DNA of 64,000 nt. Source: Peribacillus frigoritolerans. GTDB taxonomy: Bacteria > Bacillota > Bacilli > Bacillales > DSM-1321. Position numbers and translations under genes: made by a program. Below the pieces are notes generated by a model. That model was not told where the DNA came from and searched no databases. It saw only the letters and a list, made by a program, of their open reading frames with translations. The DNA lies in the NCBI RefSeq assembly GCF_040250305.1, contig NZ_CP158190.1, positions 4,620,001-4,684,000 of the forward strand. Direction: 5' to 3'. Of this stretch, positions 8,149-17,082 are shown piece by piece. Position 1 is the stretch's first letter. Every line of letters begins with the position of its first letter.

Positions 8149-9375
8149 ATGGGCATTCATCAAGCGGCAAATCAACTAGAACAAACAAAAATGGATATTA
8201 AACCCAGAGTTGGACTACTCATCATCGGAATCATTCTTCTTGGGGCAAATCTGAGGGCTCCCTTAACATCGGTTGGCCCCCTTGTCACTTCGATCCGGGA
8301 TAACTTGGGAATATCAAATACATTATCAGGTTCATTAACGACACTGCCTTTGCTTTCCTTTGCTTTATTATCACCGTTTGCACCTAGGATAGCACGGCGT
8401 TTTGGAATGGAGCTTACGCTTTTCCTTTCCTTGATATTACTAACAATCGGAATTGGGATACGCTCAGTTGGCGGAGTGCCGACATTGTTCATAGGGACCA
8501 TTTTAATCGGGTTAGCCATTGCAATAGGCAATGTATTGTTACCAAGTCTGATTAAACATAACTTTGCCAGGAACATCGGTTTGATGACAGGAACCTATGC
8601 TGTTTCCATGAATTTATGTGGCGCAATAGGTTCCGGGATCAGCATTCCCCTTGCTTCTTCATCGGGGTTGGGATGGGCTGGTGCCCTTGGATGTTGGGGA
8701 ATTTTATCACTTATTACAGTTTTCTTATGGATGCCTCAAATAAGACGGCCATTCAACTCAGGTAAGGATGTACAAACGGCACAAAAGGATAAAAAGATTA
8801 ACTTATGGCGTTCTGGTTTAGCCTGGCAGATTACATTCTTCATGGGTTTGCAATCGTTCATTTTCTATACAGTAATTACCTGGATGCCGGAAATCCTGGA
8901 GCAAAAAGGCCTGAACGCTGATGAAGCTGGTTGGATGCTATCCATCATGCAGCTTGCAGTCATTCCAATAACATTCCTTGTGCCAATTTTAGCTGGTCGC
9001 TTACAAAGTCAGCGTTTGTTAGTGGTCCCACCTGTCGTCTTCCTTATTGCAGGGATATTCGGCATATTATATGGAAGCACTCTCTTCATACCAGTATGCA
9101 TGATATTGATCGGGATTGGAGTTGGAACCATATTCAGTTTATCGATGATGTTCTTTAGTCTTCGAACACAAAGCACCCATGAGGCGACGGAATTATCAGG
9201 AATGGCTCAATCATTCGGGTACCTCTTAGCTGCCATTGGACCAGTATTATTCGGCTTGCTTCATGACATTACACACAGCTGGACAGTTCCCTTATTGATG
9301 TTGGCCGTAATTTCGGCACTTATTTTCATTGTTGGAATGCGTGCAGGAAATAATGAATATGTAACTACTCGATAA
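8149..9375 (+). CDS. CynX/NimT-family MFS transporter
   Basis: A 408-residue protein with 12 predicted membrane segments. Helix 1 carries the family hallmark GANLRAPLTSVGPL, and FAPRIARRFG forms the loop 2-3 MFS motif. Relatives include E. coli CynX and YeaN/NimT and B. subtilis YycB. A TAAGGAGGAG ribosome site precedes the ATG. The gene follows the GntR regulator in the same operon, and a 12-bp stem hairpin ends it. The pairing suggests an inducible exporter or importer for a small organic anion; the substrate is unknown. Confidence 0.85.
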   Translation: MGIHQAANQLEQTKMDIKPRVGLLIIGIILLGANLRAPLTSVGPLVTSIRDNLGISNTLSGSLTTLPLLSFALLSPFAPRIARRFGMELTLFLSLILLTIGIGIRSVGGVPTLFIGTILIGLAIAIGNVLLPSLIKHNFARNIGLMTGTYAVSMNLCGAIGSGISIPLASSSGLGWAGALGCWGILSLITVFLWMPQIRRPFNSGKDVQTAQKDKKINLWRSGLAWQITFFMGLQSFIFYTVITWMPEILEQKGLNADEAGWMLSIMQLAVIPITFLVPILAGRLQSQRLLVVPPVVFLIAGIFGILYGSTLFIPVCMILIGIGVGTIFSLSMMFFSLRTQSTHEATELSGMAQSFGYLLAAIGPVLFGLLHDITHSWTVPLLMLAVISALIFIVGMRAGNNEYVTTR

Positions 9376-9408
9376 AGCCAGTAAAGGTATAAAAGGTCCT
9401 AAACGGCC

Positions 9409-9435
9409 ATGGCCCCGGTATTGTACCGGGGCCAT
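9409..9435 (+). terminator. Hairpin terminator, GC-rich, short T-run
   Basis: ATGGCCCCGGTA pairs perfectly with TACCGGGGCCAT around a TTG loop. The stem is very stable although the T-run is weak. It ends the GntR-transporter operon. Confidence 0.75.
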
Positions 9436-9742
9436 TTACATACCAGCAACTGATAGCAGTACGAGAGTTTCTATTTCGTGATTATAATTTCGAATAAAGA
9501 GAATGGTCTGTGGTTTAAAATTGAGAAGGAATGTATGGCGTTCTCGCTTCGGTCATTTCGTGGCTCCCTTATCTTTAGTAAATTATCAACCTTAAACTCT
9601 GTCAGATAAGTAAGTTTCACCTTCTCCTTTTGGAGAAAAAAGAAATGACCTAGGCTTAGACGAGGTAAATTTATTTGCTGCATATTACTGTTCATTATCA
9701 GTGGGGTCAAGTACAAAGTGAATAAATGCCTTAAGAATGATC
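9436..9742. other. Intergenic region without a supported gene
   Basis: About 300 bp between convergent genes. One 91-codon reverse frame crosses it, but it has no ribosome site and no recognisable family, so I do not call it. Confidence 0.5.
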
Positions 9743-11239
9743 TCAATCAATGTCTTCTTCAAATGGATATAAAATATTAGGATTTAAGCCATACCGATCA
9801 ATGAAATTCTTTCGAGTGAACATCTTAATTTCTTTTAATTCAGAGGGAGTTGGAAATGAAGAAACTTTATATACAGGAATGTGTTCAATATTAATTAACT
9901 GCCCTAAATCTGTGGTTATTAAGATATCAAATCCATTTTTTCTGAAAAGTGAGTCTATATCGGAAAAATCCATTACATAAATATTTAGCTTGTTTCCGAA
10001 ATGATGTTTTAATACCTCACGAATATAATCTTTCTCTACATATGATCGGCAAATTAATGCAGTCTCTATAACCATTTGGTTTTGTTTTCTTAAAATTGAA
10101 GCTTGGACCAACATGAATATCTCTAATATTTCTATATTTTCAAAGGAAATAGCAAATTCATCCGATATGTGTTGTGCTATTTCTTCAATGATCACAAATA
10201 ATTCATTATTCTCAAAATAAGGAACGAATTGTAAAATATTATTTATTCTCGTATCCGTTTTTAACTGTAAGTCAAACGATATCCCACGAAGAGTTTGCGC
10301 AAATTCGTACATGAAAATATCATCCTGAGAAACATCCAGCCCAATTTTCTTTGATAGATTACTTAAAAATTGACCTAAAGGCTTACCGCTATCCGAATTA
10401 AGTTTGGAACGAATATACCGAAGTTCTTGGGTACGATTTAAAGACATTTCTTCGCTCATAAAATATAAAGAAAAAAATAAAATTTCTGAAATCTGTTTCT
10501 CCCTATTTGGACATTTCACCATGAATTTAAATAGTTTCTTTGATATTTCGAATGCTGTGGATGTTTCATTTTCATCTATAACCACTTTTGGGAATGTCAC
10601 AAAACAATTATGGGTTATTCGAATGTTGGAGATATGAAGGATTATCGCTAGTCTTTGTATGGCACCCATGTGTAAAGAAGTTGAATGTTCCTTCAATAGC
10701 TCCAATAAAGTGTCTTGAAACTCCTTAAGATTAAAGGAAGTAATGAAATCATTTAAATTGCCGGACATATACTCTACATACTGCATGATGAATCTTCTAA
10801 TCTTTATTTCATCCCCAACAATTTTAAACGGACTATTTGATAATTGAACTTCGGCATTTTTTAATACTTCTTCTATTTTTTCTAACTGTCTGTACACTGT
10901 GGAGCGACTAATATGTACTTTTTGAGTAATATATTTTATCGTTACTCCATTGTTAAAAAGAATTAATTCCAAGGTTTGAAAATAGGTGTTTTCACTTTTA
11001 AGATGAAACCAAAGTTCTTCTAAAGTGCCATTTTTAGGTTTCATTAACCTTACGCCCTGCACTTCATTCTTATCAATTTTCCATTCAGGCGGAAGACTTG
11101 AACTCATATGTAATATATCCCGCCATAATGTGCTTTTTGAATAACCTGTTTTTTTTGATAGCTCCGTTAAACTACACCAGTTATCCTCATAAAATAAATG
11201 ATACAGCAGTTTTGAATAGCGGTCAGTAAATCGATTCAT
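9743..11239 (-). CDS. AtxA/Mga-like PRD-containing transcriptional regulator
   Basis: A 498-residue regulator. Two N-terminal helix-turn-helix units (about residues 10-55, LTELSKKTGYSKSTLWRDI, and 80-120, VTIKYITQKVHISRSTVYRQL) precede two PRD-like helical domains (about 165-275 and 285-385) and a C-terminal EIIB-like domain (about 390-490). This is the layout of AtxA/AcpA and Mga, where His residues in the PRDs link activity to PTS phosphorylation. The start is ATG 11239, after AAAGGTGATTGT; ten residues of a longer frame lack a ribosome site. No PTS gene lies nearby, so its target is not evident. Confidence 0.82.
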   Translation of the reverse strand: MNRFTDRYSKLLYHLFYEDNWCSLTELSKKTGYSKSTLWRDILHMSSSLPPEWKIDKNEVQGVRLMKPKNGTLEELWFHLKSENTYFQTLELILFNNGVTIKYITQKVHISRSTVYRQLEKIEEVLKNAEVQLSNSPFKIVGDEIKIRRFIMQYVEYMSGNLNDFITSFNLKEFQDTLLELLKEHSTSLHMGAIQRLAIILHISNIRITHNCFVTFPKVVIDENETSTAFEISKKLFKFMVKCPNREKQISEILFFSLYFMSEEMSLNRTQELRYIRSKLNSDSGKPLGQFLSNLSKKIGLDVSQDDIFMYEFAQTLRGISFDLQLKTDTRINNILQFVPYFENNELFVIIEEIAQHISDEFAISFENIEILEIFMLVQASILRKQNQMVIETALICRSYVEKDYIREVLKHHFGNKLNIYVMDFSDIDSLFRKNGFDILITTDLGQLINIEHIPVYKVSSFPTPSELKEIKMFTRKNFIDRYGLNPNILYPFEEDID

Positions 11240-11626
11240 ACAATCACCTTTAACTTTATTGATTTTCATATCTTTTCTTACTAAAACTATTAATATATCG
11301 ATTGAGCATTAATACCTAATATTTATAATTCCCCCACGCTTTTTTTTAAAGTAACAGAAAATACACACTACTTACTACCCAAATTTACCATAATTTTATT
11401 CCTGCGTCGTTTCATATGTGGTATGTGGAAATCAATTATTGAAACTTATCTTTGATGTAACAAGCATGACCCGTCGAATACTATCAACAAGCTATGTATA
11501 GTTGTAAGGTTTAAAATGTAAATGCAGTTATTAAATAACCCAAATTAACAATGACGCATTTCATTTTAGAAACAATTTCTTTTGCATTATCAATCGTTAA
11601 GCAATAATGGTTTTCTTTACAGCATC
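11240..11626. other. AT-rich intergenic region
   Basis: Nearly 390 bp between divergent frames, with long A/T runs. It must contain the regulator's promoter on the reverse strand, but I see no clear -35/-10 pair and no RNA structure. Confidence 0.4.
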
Positions 11627-11857
11627 ATGTGTTCTGAACAAAAAAAAACACCTCATTCTTTTATAGAGGATTTAAGAGAATACACCTTAAAAGAATGCAG
11701 TGCTAACTATTTAAATGAGCAACGCCTCAAAAGCAGTGCTCCATGTAAAAAATCGGTAAAGAGGTTTATGAAAATGAAATTCATAGAAGGCATCCATCTT
11801 GAGGAGGAAGAACAAATTATTCATAGGTTTAATACAATCCCCAACAAGGTTCAATAG
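11627..11857 (+). CDS. Possible small protein, 76 residues, unknown
   Basis: A frame from ATG 11627 encodes 76 mostly charged residues (starting MCSEQKKTPHSFIEDL, rich in Lys/Glu). There is no ribosome site at this ATG or at the TTG 45 bp upstream, and no family is recognised. The composition looks protein-like, so I keep it at low confidence; it may be a remnant. Confidence 0.3.
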   Translation: MCSEQKKTPHSFIEDLREYTLKECSANYLNEQRLKSSAPCKKSVKRFMKMKFIEGIHLEEEEQIIHRFNTIPNKVQ

Positions 11858-11929
11858 AATATTGAAGATATCGTCTTTATGTTGATGTGATAAATCAAGA
11901 AAAAGACTGTGTAGAATTGCAACCTCTAC

Positions 11930-12136
11930 TCAACAATTTTCATAAGGGGAATGTAGATTCTCTACATAAGCCGGGTTAGTCTTTATCAAATGGGATATAT
12001 GCGCTAATTCGAATTTCTTATGCTTAGCGTCAAAGGAAAGAAGCTCGGCTTTTAAATCATTCCTGTAGATGTAAATAATTTTATATTCCCTTGATTTATA
12101 AATAACTTTATCACCAATCTTCATAAGCACGCTCAT
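11930..12136 (-). CDS. Small basic protein, 68 residues, SH3/KOW-like start
   Basis: The peptide begins MSVLMKIGDKVIYKSREYKI, a pattern of alternating beta strands common in small SH3-like or KOW-like barrels. A second in-frame Met is at codon 5. It lies 73 bp downstream of the 57-residue gene on the same strand, which has an excellent ribosome site, so the two may be cotranscribed. Its own ribosome site is weak. Function unknown. Confidence 0.5.
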   Translation of the reverse strand: MSVLMKIGDKVIYKSREYKIIYIYRNDLKAELLSFDAKHKKFELAHISHLIKTNPAYVENLHSPYENC

Positions 12137-12208
12137 TTCTAATGTAGATTTAAAAAGGCTCCCAAAAATGAAATCATTTTCAAAAGGTAAGGATTTATAT
12201 GGGGATAT

Positions 12209-12382
12209 TCATCCAGGATCTTTCTTTTTTAAAATGATGGTATGCAGTTCTATCGCTTTTATATTTTCAACCAGTCTTTTTCTTGTAATCTCAATCTCTC
12301 TGAAATTCAAACCATTTCGGTTATTGGATAAACATACTAAATTGTCGATATCTTGATAAATCTGATTAAATGTAATTCTCAT
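12209..12382 (-). CDS. Small helical protein, 57 residues, unknown
   Basis: The reverse strand from ATG 12380-12382 has a textbook AAAAGGAGG site 10 nt upstream. It encodes 57 residues beginning MRITFNQIYQDIDNLV and ending ILKKKDPG, predicted to be mostly helical. It is the first gene of a probable two-gene unit with the 68-residue protein downstream. The overlapping plus-strand frame (12168-12356) is a shadow. Confidence 0.6.
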   Translation of the reverse strand: MRITFNQIYQDIDNLVCLSNNRNGLNFREIEITRKRLVENIKAIELHTIILKKKDPG

Positions 12383-12511
12383 ATTTGGTTTGCCTCCTTT
12401 TCATTGTAAGGAAGGTGAATTATTTTTTAACCGGGCTTTGGTATATCTGCTAAATGTGACTGCATGCAACAGTTCCTTTAATGAATTAACTCGTATCACA
12501 CGACGAAAGAA

Positions 12512-13672
12512 TCATTGAGCTAATTTGGACGGTTCAAGTACTTCCTTTACAATTTCCACGACACGCTCTTGATCTTCAAATGTCATACCCGAACCGGACG
12601 GCAAACATAAACCTTGTTCAAATAACATACTTGAAATGCTTTTATCGCCGCTTTCTGAAAAAAATGCTGCATTTTTAAAGACAGGCTGTAAATGTAATGG
12701 TTTCCATACTGGTCTGGACTCAATATTTCCTGCTTCTAACGCATTAATCACGTCACTGGATCGTACCCCATTGATTTTGTCGTCTATTGTTAATGCGGTA
12801 AGCCAGCGATTCCCCATCGTATCTTTTAATTCAGGCATGAAGGTAATGCCAGGTATGTTCCCTAACGATTTTTTATACCGATCAAAAATTTCTCTCCGAA
12901 CTTTTACACGGTCATCCAATACTTCTAATTGGGCACGGCCGATTCCAGCTAGAATATTGCTTAAACGATAGTTATATCCAATCGAGCTATGCTGATAATG
13001 AAGCGCTGGATCACGTGCTTGTGTAGATAGGAAGAGAGCCTTCTGTAAGTATTCCTCATTATTTGAAACCAGCATGCCCCCTCCAGAAGTTGTTATGATT
13101 TTATTTCCATTAAACGAATAAATCCCTATATCACCAAACGCTCCTGTTTGCTTCCCCTTGTAAGATCCACCAAGGGATTCGGCTGCATCCTCTATTAAAG
13201 CAACCTTATATTTCCCGCAAATGCTCTTGATCTCATCTACCTTTGCGCTTTGTCCAAATAGATGGACCAAAATTACAGCTTTTGGAATTTTTCGATTTTT
13301 CCTTGCATATTCCAAAGCCAGTTCCAATGCCTTAGGTGACATATTCCATGTATCAGATTCGGAATCAATAAAAACAGGCTTCGCACCTTGATAGATGATA
13401 GGATTTGCACTGGCTATAAAAGTTAATGAGGAACAGAATACAGTATCACCAGTGGTGACTCCCAATACTTGCAATGCCAAATGAATGGCCGCAGTTCCTG
13501 AACTTACTGCCAACGCCCCCTTAGTGCCTGCATATTTGGCAAATTCTTCTTCCAAAGCTTTTACGTTCGGTCCTAGTGGCGCTATCCAATTTGTCTCGAA
13601 CGCTTGGCTAATGTACATTTGTTCCTTCCCACTCATATGAGGAGGCGAAAGATACAATCTTTTATTCTCCAT
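12512..13672 (-). CDS. DegT/DnrJ/EryC1/StrS sugar aminotransferase (PglE/EpsN-like)
   Basis: A 386-residue PLP-dependent enzyme. The internal-aldimine lysine is in SFNGNKIITTSGGG (about residue 188), the phosphate-binding GTAAIHLAL is near 60, and the Asp contacting the pyridine nitrogen is in LIEDAAES (about 163). PglE/EpsN enzymes aminate UDP-4-keto-6-deoxy-GlcNAc, the step after the PglF-like dehydratase found in this locus. I use ATG 13672, eight nt after AAGGAG; a GTG nine bases upstream is too close to the ribosome site. It is the last gene of the glycan locus, 15 bp after the PglD-like gene. Confidence 0.85.
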   Translation of the reverse strand: MENKRLYLSPPHMSGKEQMYISQAFETNWIAPLGPNVKALEEEFAKYAGTKGALAVSSGTAAIHLALQVLGVTTGDTVFCSSLTFIASANPIIYQGAKPVFIDSESDTWNMSPKALELALEYARKNRKIPKAVILVHLFGQSAKVDEIKSICGKYKVALIEDAAESLGGSYKGKQTGAFGDIGIYSFNGNKIITTSGGGMLVSNNEEYLQKALFLSTQARDPALHYQHSSIGYNYRLSNILAGIGRAQLEVLDDRVKVRREIFDRYKKSLGNIPGITFMPELKDTMGNRWLTALTIDDKINGVRSSDVINALEAGNIESRPVWKPLHLQPVFKNAAFFSESGDKSISSMLFEQGLCLPSGSGMTFEDQERVVEIVKEVLEPSKLAQ

Positions 13673-13687
13673 CCCACACACTCCTTA

Positions 13688-14308
13688 TTATATTATCCTA
13701 GCTGGGGACCCCACAGCGGTAGATGCATCAGAAATGTCTTTAATAACGGTTGACCCGGCACCAACCGTACACCATTCCCCTATCGTTATGCTAGGTATGA
13801 CCGTAGATCCAGCTCCTATCAAGGTACCAGTTCCTACCTTGACAGCTCCTGTCAGGGTAGCACTTGGTGCTATATGGATAAAGTCATCAAGATGGGTATC
13901 ATGCTCAATGACTGAAGACGTATTTACAATGACGTGATTCCCCACTTTAGCGCCAGCGTTCAAGACGACATTAGGCATAATGACCGTTCCTTTACCTATC
14001 GAGACATTTTTACCCACTATAGCAGTTGGATGAATGACTGTCTCATAATCCATTACATCTAAATTCAGATCGTTTACGATTTTTAATCTTAAATCGTTCC
14101 TGCCTATCGCAATAATTACCTTATATTCAAAATGAATAAACAAGCTTCTATAGCTTAAGATGGGGCCAAAATATACATTTCCCTTTCTTTTCAGCACTTC
14201 GTATTGATCATCTAAAATAGCCATGAGCCGATATTCACCCATTGCTTCAACAATATCTTGAACAACTTTTGAGTGCCCGCCCGCACCGATTATTACGATT
14301 TTCTTCAA
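13688..14308 (-). CDS. Sugar acetyltransferase, NeuD/PglD family (EpsM-like)
   Basis: A 206-residue protein with an N-terminal Rossmann-like UDP-sugar domain (IIGAGGHSKVV at residue 4) and a C-terminal left-handed beta-helix of hexapeptide repeats (about residues 95-200). The catalytic-type His is in SSVIEHDTHLDD. PglD/EpsM enzymes acetylate UDP-4-amino-4,6-dideoxy-GlcNAc to UDP-diNAc-bacillosamine. The start is TTG 14306-14308, preceded by a GAAGTGAT site. It lies between the PglC- and PglE-like genes, which fixes its likely pathway. Confidence 0.85.
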   Translation of the reverse strand: MKKIVIIGAGGHSKVVQDIVEAMGEYRLMAILDDQYEVLKRKGNVYFGPILSYRSLFIHFEYKVIIAIGRNDLRLKIVNDLNLDVMDYETVIHPTAIVGKNVSIGKGTVIMPNVVLNAGAKVGNHVIVNTSSVIEHDTHLDDFIHIAPSATLTGAVKVGTGTLIGAGSTVIPSITIGEWCTVGAGSTVIKDISDASTAVGSPARII

Positions 14309-14403
14309 TTCAAATCACTTCTCACATCATCAAATTTGGAGTTTCTTGTTTCCTCGAGGTACAGTTGAATTTTGGTAAACGTCAATCAATACCATTTATC
14401 CTA

Positions 14404-14988
14404 TTATCCAACAAATTTTTGGGTTGTGACATGTCCTTCCTGGGTAATGGCTTCTTGTTTACATACCTTAATCAAGGTAAGGTATATGATTTTCATATCC
14501 AGTAAAAAGGATTGATTTTCAACGTACCAGACATCAAGCTCAAACTTTTTCTCCCACGAGATTGCATTTCGTCCATTCACTTGGGCCCAACCCGTCATTC
14601 CAGGCCGGACATCATGCCTCCTTGCTTGTTCGGGAGTATATAATGGGAGATATTCCATTAATAATGGCCGTGGGCCTACAAAACTCACATCGCCTTTCAT
14701 GACATTAAATAATTGAGGTAATTCATCTAAACTTAATTTTCTAAGTAATTTCCCAAAATCGGTTAATCTCCTCTCATCAGGAACCAAATCCCCTTTTTCA
14801 TCTTTTTCATCTGTCATCGTTCTGAACTTATACAAATAAAATGGTTTTCCATTAAGTCCTGGACGCTCCTGCTTAAAAATGACAGGTGAACCTAATTTCA
14901 AACGGATGAGGATGACGATAAACAGCATAAGAAGTGAACAGGATATAAGCGCCAGACAAGATATCAAAAATTCAAAAGCCCGTTTCAT
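14404..14988 (-). CDS. Initiating phosphoglycosyltransferase (PglC/EpsL-like sugar transferase)
   Basis: A 194-residue monotopic phosphoglycosyltransferase: one N-terminal membrane helix (about residues 5-28) and the catalytic core [13 protein letters not shown], then [11 protein letters not shown] with the Asp-Glu dyad, SFVGPRP and [14 protein letters not shown]. It transfers sugar-1-phosphate from a UDP-sugar to undecaprenyl phosphate, starting a lipid-linked glycan. Its length matches the small PglC type rather than the long WbaP type. The start is ATG 14988 after GGGAGGAAAAA; seven upstream codons lack a ribosome site. UDP-diNAc-bacillosamine is the expected substrate from its neighbours. 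Confidence 0.9.
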   Translation of the reverse strand: MKRAFEFLISCLALISCSLLMLFIVILIRLKLGSPVIFKQERPGLNGKPFYLYKFRTMTDEKDEKGDLVPDERRLTDFGKLLRKLSLDELPQLFNVMKGDVSFVGPRPLLMEYLPLYTPEQARRHDVRPGMTGWAQVNGRNAISWEKKFELDVWYVENQSFLLDMKIIYLTLIKVCKQEAITQEGHVTTQKFVG

Positions 14989-15244
14989 TTTTTCCTCCCA
15001 AATTATCATTGTGTATCGTTATCAAGTAAACGAAGGAATTCTTCAGATAGCTATACAGAATTCTAGTGATTAATTGAAAATTACTTCGCATCTATTATTC
15101 TTACTTCTCTTTAACACTTTTAAATAAGTGGATATATTACCCAATTTTCATTCATTAAAAAACGCAAATTATTAAATTTGAATGTGTAACACTTGCTTTA
15201 CTTTTTTTGAATAATCGCTAACATCACCTGGATTTGAGGCATTA
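14989..15244 (-). other. Intergenic gap inside the glycan locus with a weak hairpin
   Basis: About 255 bp separate the PglF-like stop from the PglC-like start. On the coding strand CAAATT-taat-AATTTG (plus 15165-15180) is followed by CGTTTTTT, a weak terminator or attenuator. No reading frame is supported. Confidence 0.4.
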
Positions 15245-17056
15245 TCACTGTATGTGAATTTTGTTATTCTTCCTGTAATTCGACAAATCAAGCATTCTAT
15301 CTTTTAACGTTTCTTCGCTCATGTCATCATATGTTGTGATGATCTCTTTTATCGCTTTCCAATTTACTTCTCTTGGTTTTCCAATATGGATTTGCGGGTA
15401 AATCTGATTCAAATAAACTTCGTCTTCCCCAAGCAATTCTTCGTATAATTTTTCACCTGGCCGGATTCCAGTATAAGTTATCCCAATTTCTTCAACGGTG
15501 TAGCCTGACAGTTGGATAAGCTTTTTAGCGAAATCGATAATTTTGACAGGTTCGCCCATATCAAGTACGAATACCTCTCCGCCTTTGGCCAGAACCCCTG
15601 CCTGAATGACTAATCTTGAAGCTTCCGGAATCGTCATGAAATAGCGAATCATATCCGGATGAGTGACCGTCAAAGGTCCCCCTTTTTTTATTTGTTTTTT
15701 AAAGAGTGGAATGACGCTGCCATTGCTGCCAAGGACATTTCCAAATCGGACCGTTACAAATTTAGTATGACTAGACAAACTCTTATACTGGATCATCATC
15801 TCGGCCAAACATTTAGAGGCACCCATTATACTTGTCGGATTTACGGCTTTATCTGAAGAAACCATGACAAAAATATCCACCATGCCAGCCTCCGATGCCT
15901 CCGCAACATTCATAGTGCCTATCATATTATTTTTCACCGCTTCTTTAGGGTTGGACTCCATAAGCGGTACATGCTTATGGGCGGCTGCATGATAGACGAT
16001 ATTAGGCCTATGATGGTCGATTACCTGAAACATCCTCCGGCGGTCCTGAATGTCCGCGATTTCGGTCACGATCTCAATTGTATCTGCATAAGCCCCCCGC
16101 AATTCCAACTCGATCGCATAAATGCTGTTTTCACCATGTCCAAGCAATACAATTTTAGCTGGATTATACTTCATGATCTGACGACAGATTTCCGATCCAA
16201 TTGAACCGCCGGCACCGGTTACTAAAATTGTGCTATCAACAATCCTTTCTGAGATCCCTTCATCATCAAGTTGAACGGGTAAGCGACCCAATAAGTCTTC
16301 CATCTGGATATCCTGCAATTCATTAATTGGAACCTTCCCTTGAACAATCGCCTCCAGGCTAGGGACAATTTGAGTCTTTTTGCAAGCTTTGGTGCATTCC
16401 GAAAGAATCGCATTTATTTCCTCTCTTTTCAAAGAAGGGATTGCAATCACGATATGTTCGATCTTGTATTGCTCGACCACATGAGAAATATGTTTTGTTG
16501 CTGCTACTACAGGTATATTGAAGATTTCTAAACTTAGCTTCGCTTTATCATCATCAACGAATGCAACCGGGACTAAGTCTATATTGCTGGATTTTAACAA
16601 CCGACTCGTTATCATCGTCCCTGCAGACCCTGCTCCAACGACCAACGTTCTTTTTTTATTGGGTGATTGCTTAATGTATCGTTCAAAATAGATCCTCCAT
16701 GCCAAACGTGAGCACCCAATCATGGCCATATATAGAATACAAGTAATGAAAAGTTCTCTACTATATAGAAAATGGGTAAAATATAGCTGAAAGGCGGCCG
16801 TAATGGTAATAGAAAAGGCCGTTACTATGAATATATTAAACATTTCCTTGATACTGGCGTATTCCCAAGCCTTTTTATACTGTTTCAAATAAACAGTAAA
16901 GAAATAATGACACACAAGCAAAATAAGCGTAATTATCATTGTAAATGCTGGTATTTCATCATACGGATGTATTAACCAGTAACTTAAAAATACAGCCGTC
17001 ACAACAACCGAAGCGTCCAGAAAGACTAATGTGAAAAGCCGGTTATAGTATGTCAA
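15245..17056 (-). CDS. UDP-GlcNAc 4,6-dehydratase, membrane-bound PglF/CapD/EpsC type
   Basis: A 603-residue enzyme with four N-terminal membrane helices (about residues 8-120), a first Rossmann domain (VVGAGSAGTM near 140) and the catalytic SDR domain (VTGAGGSIGSE near 278). The active-site stretch SSDKAVNPTSIMGASK carries Met where soluble FlaA1-type enzymes have Tyr (S-M-K rather than S-Y-K), the hallmark of long PglF/WbpM proteins. It forms UDP-4-keto-6-deoxy-GlcNAc, feeding the PglE- and PglD-like enzymes downstream. The start is TTG 17056 after a GGAGAAG site. Confidence 0.9.
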   Translation of the reverse strand: MTYYNRLFTLVFLDASVVVTAVFLSYWLIHPYDEIPAFTMIITLILLVCHYFFTVYLKQYKKAWEYASIKEMFNIFIVTAFSITITAAFQLYFTHFLYSRELFITCILYMAMIGCSRLAWRIYFERYIKQSPNKKRTLVVGAGSAGTMITSRLLKSSNIDLVPVAFVDDDKAKLSLEIFNIPVVAATKHISHVVEQYKIEHIVIAIPSLKREEINAILSECTKACKKTQIVPSLEAIVQGKVPINELQDIQMEDLLGRLPVQLDDEGISERIVDSTILVTGAGGSIGSEICRQIMKYNPAKIVLLGHGENSIYAIELELRGAYADTIEIVTEIADIQDRRRMFQVIDHHRPNIVYHAAAHKHVPLMESNPKEAVKNNMIGTMNVAEASEAGMVDIFVMVSSDKAVNPTSIMGASKCLAEMMIQYKSLSSHTKFVTVRFGNVLGSNGSVIPLFKKQIKKGGPLTVTHPDMIRYFMTIPEASRLVIQAGVLAKGGEVFVLDMGEPVKIIDFAKKLIQLSGYTVEEIGITYTGIRPGEKLYEELLGEDEVYLNQIYPQIHIGKPREVNWKAIKEIITTYDDMSEETLKDRMLDLSNYRKNNKIHIQ

Positions 17057-17082
17057 ATCTACTTCTCCCCATATTAATATTT

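Noticed and set aside
9471..9746. 91-codon reverse frame after the CynX-type transporter
   Set aside because: No ribosome site, no recognisable family and odd composition; it overlaps the stop region of the AtxA-like gene. Treated as intergenic.
15155..15180. Hairpin between the PglF- and PglC-like genes considered as a firm terminator
   Set aside because: Only six A/T pairs in the stem; too weak to call, so recorded only as part of the gap.
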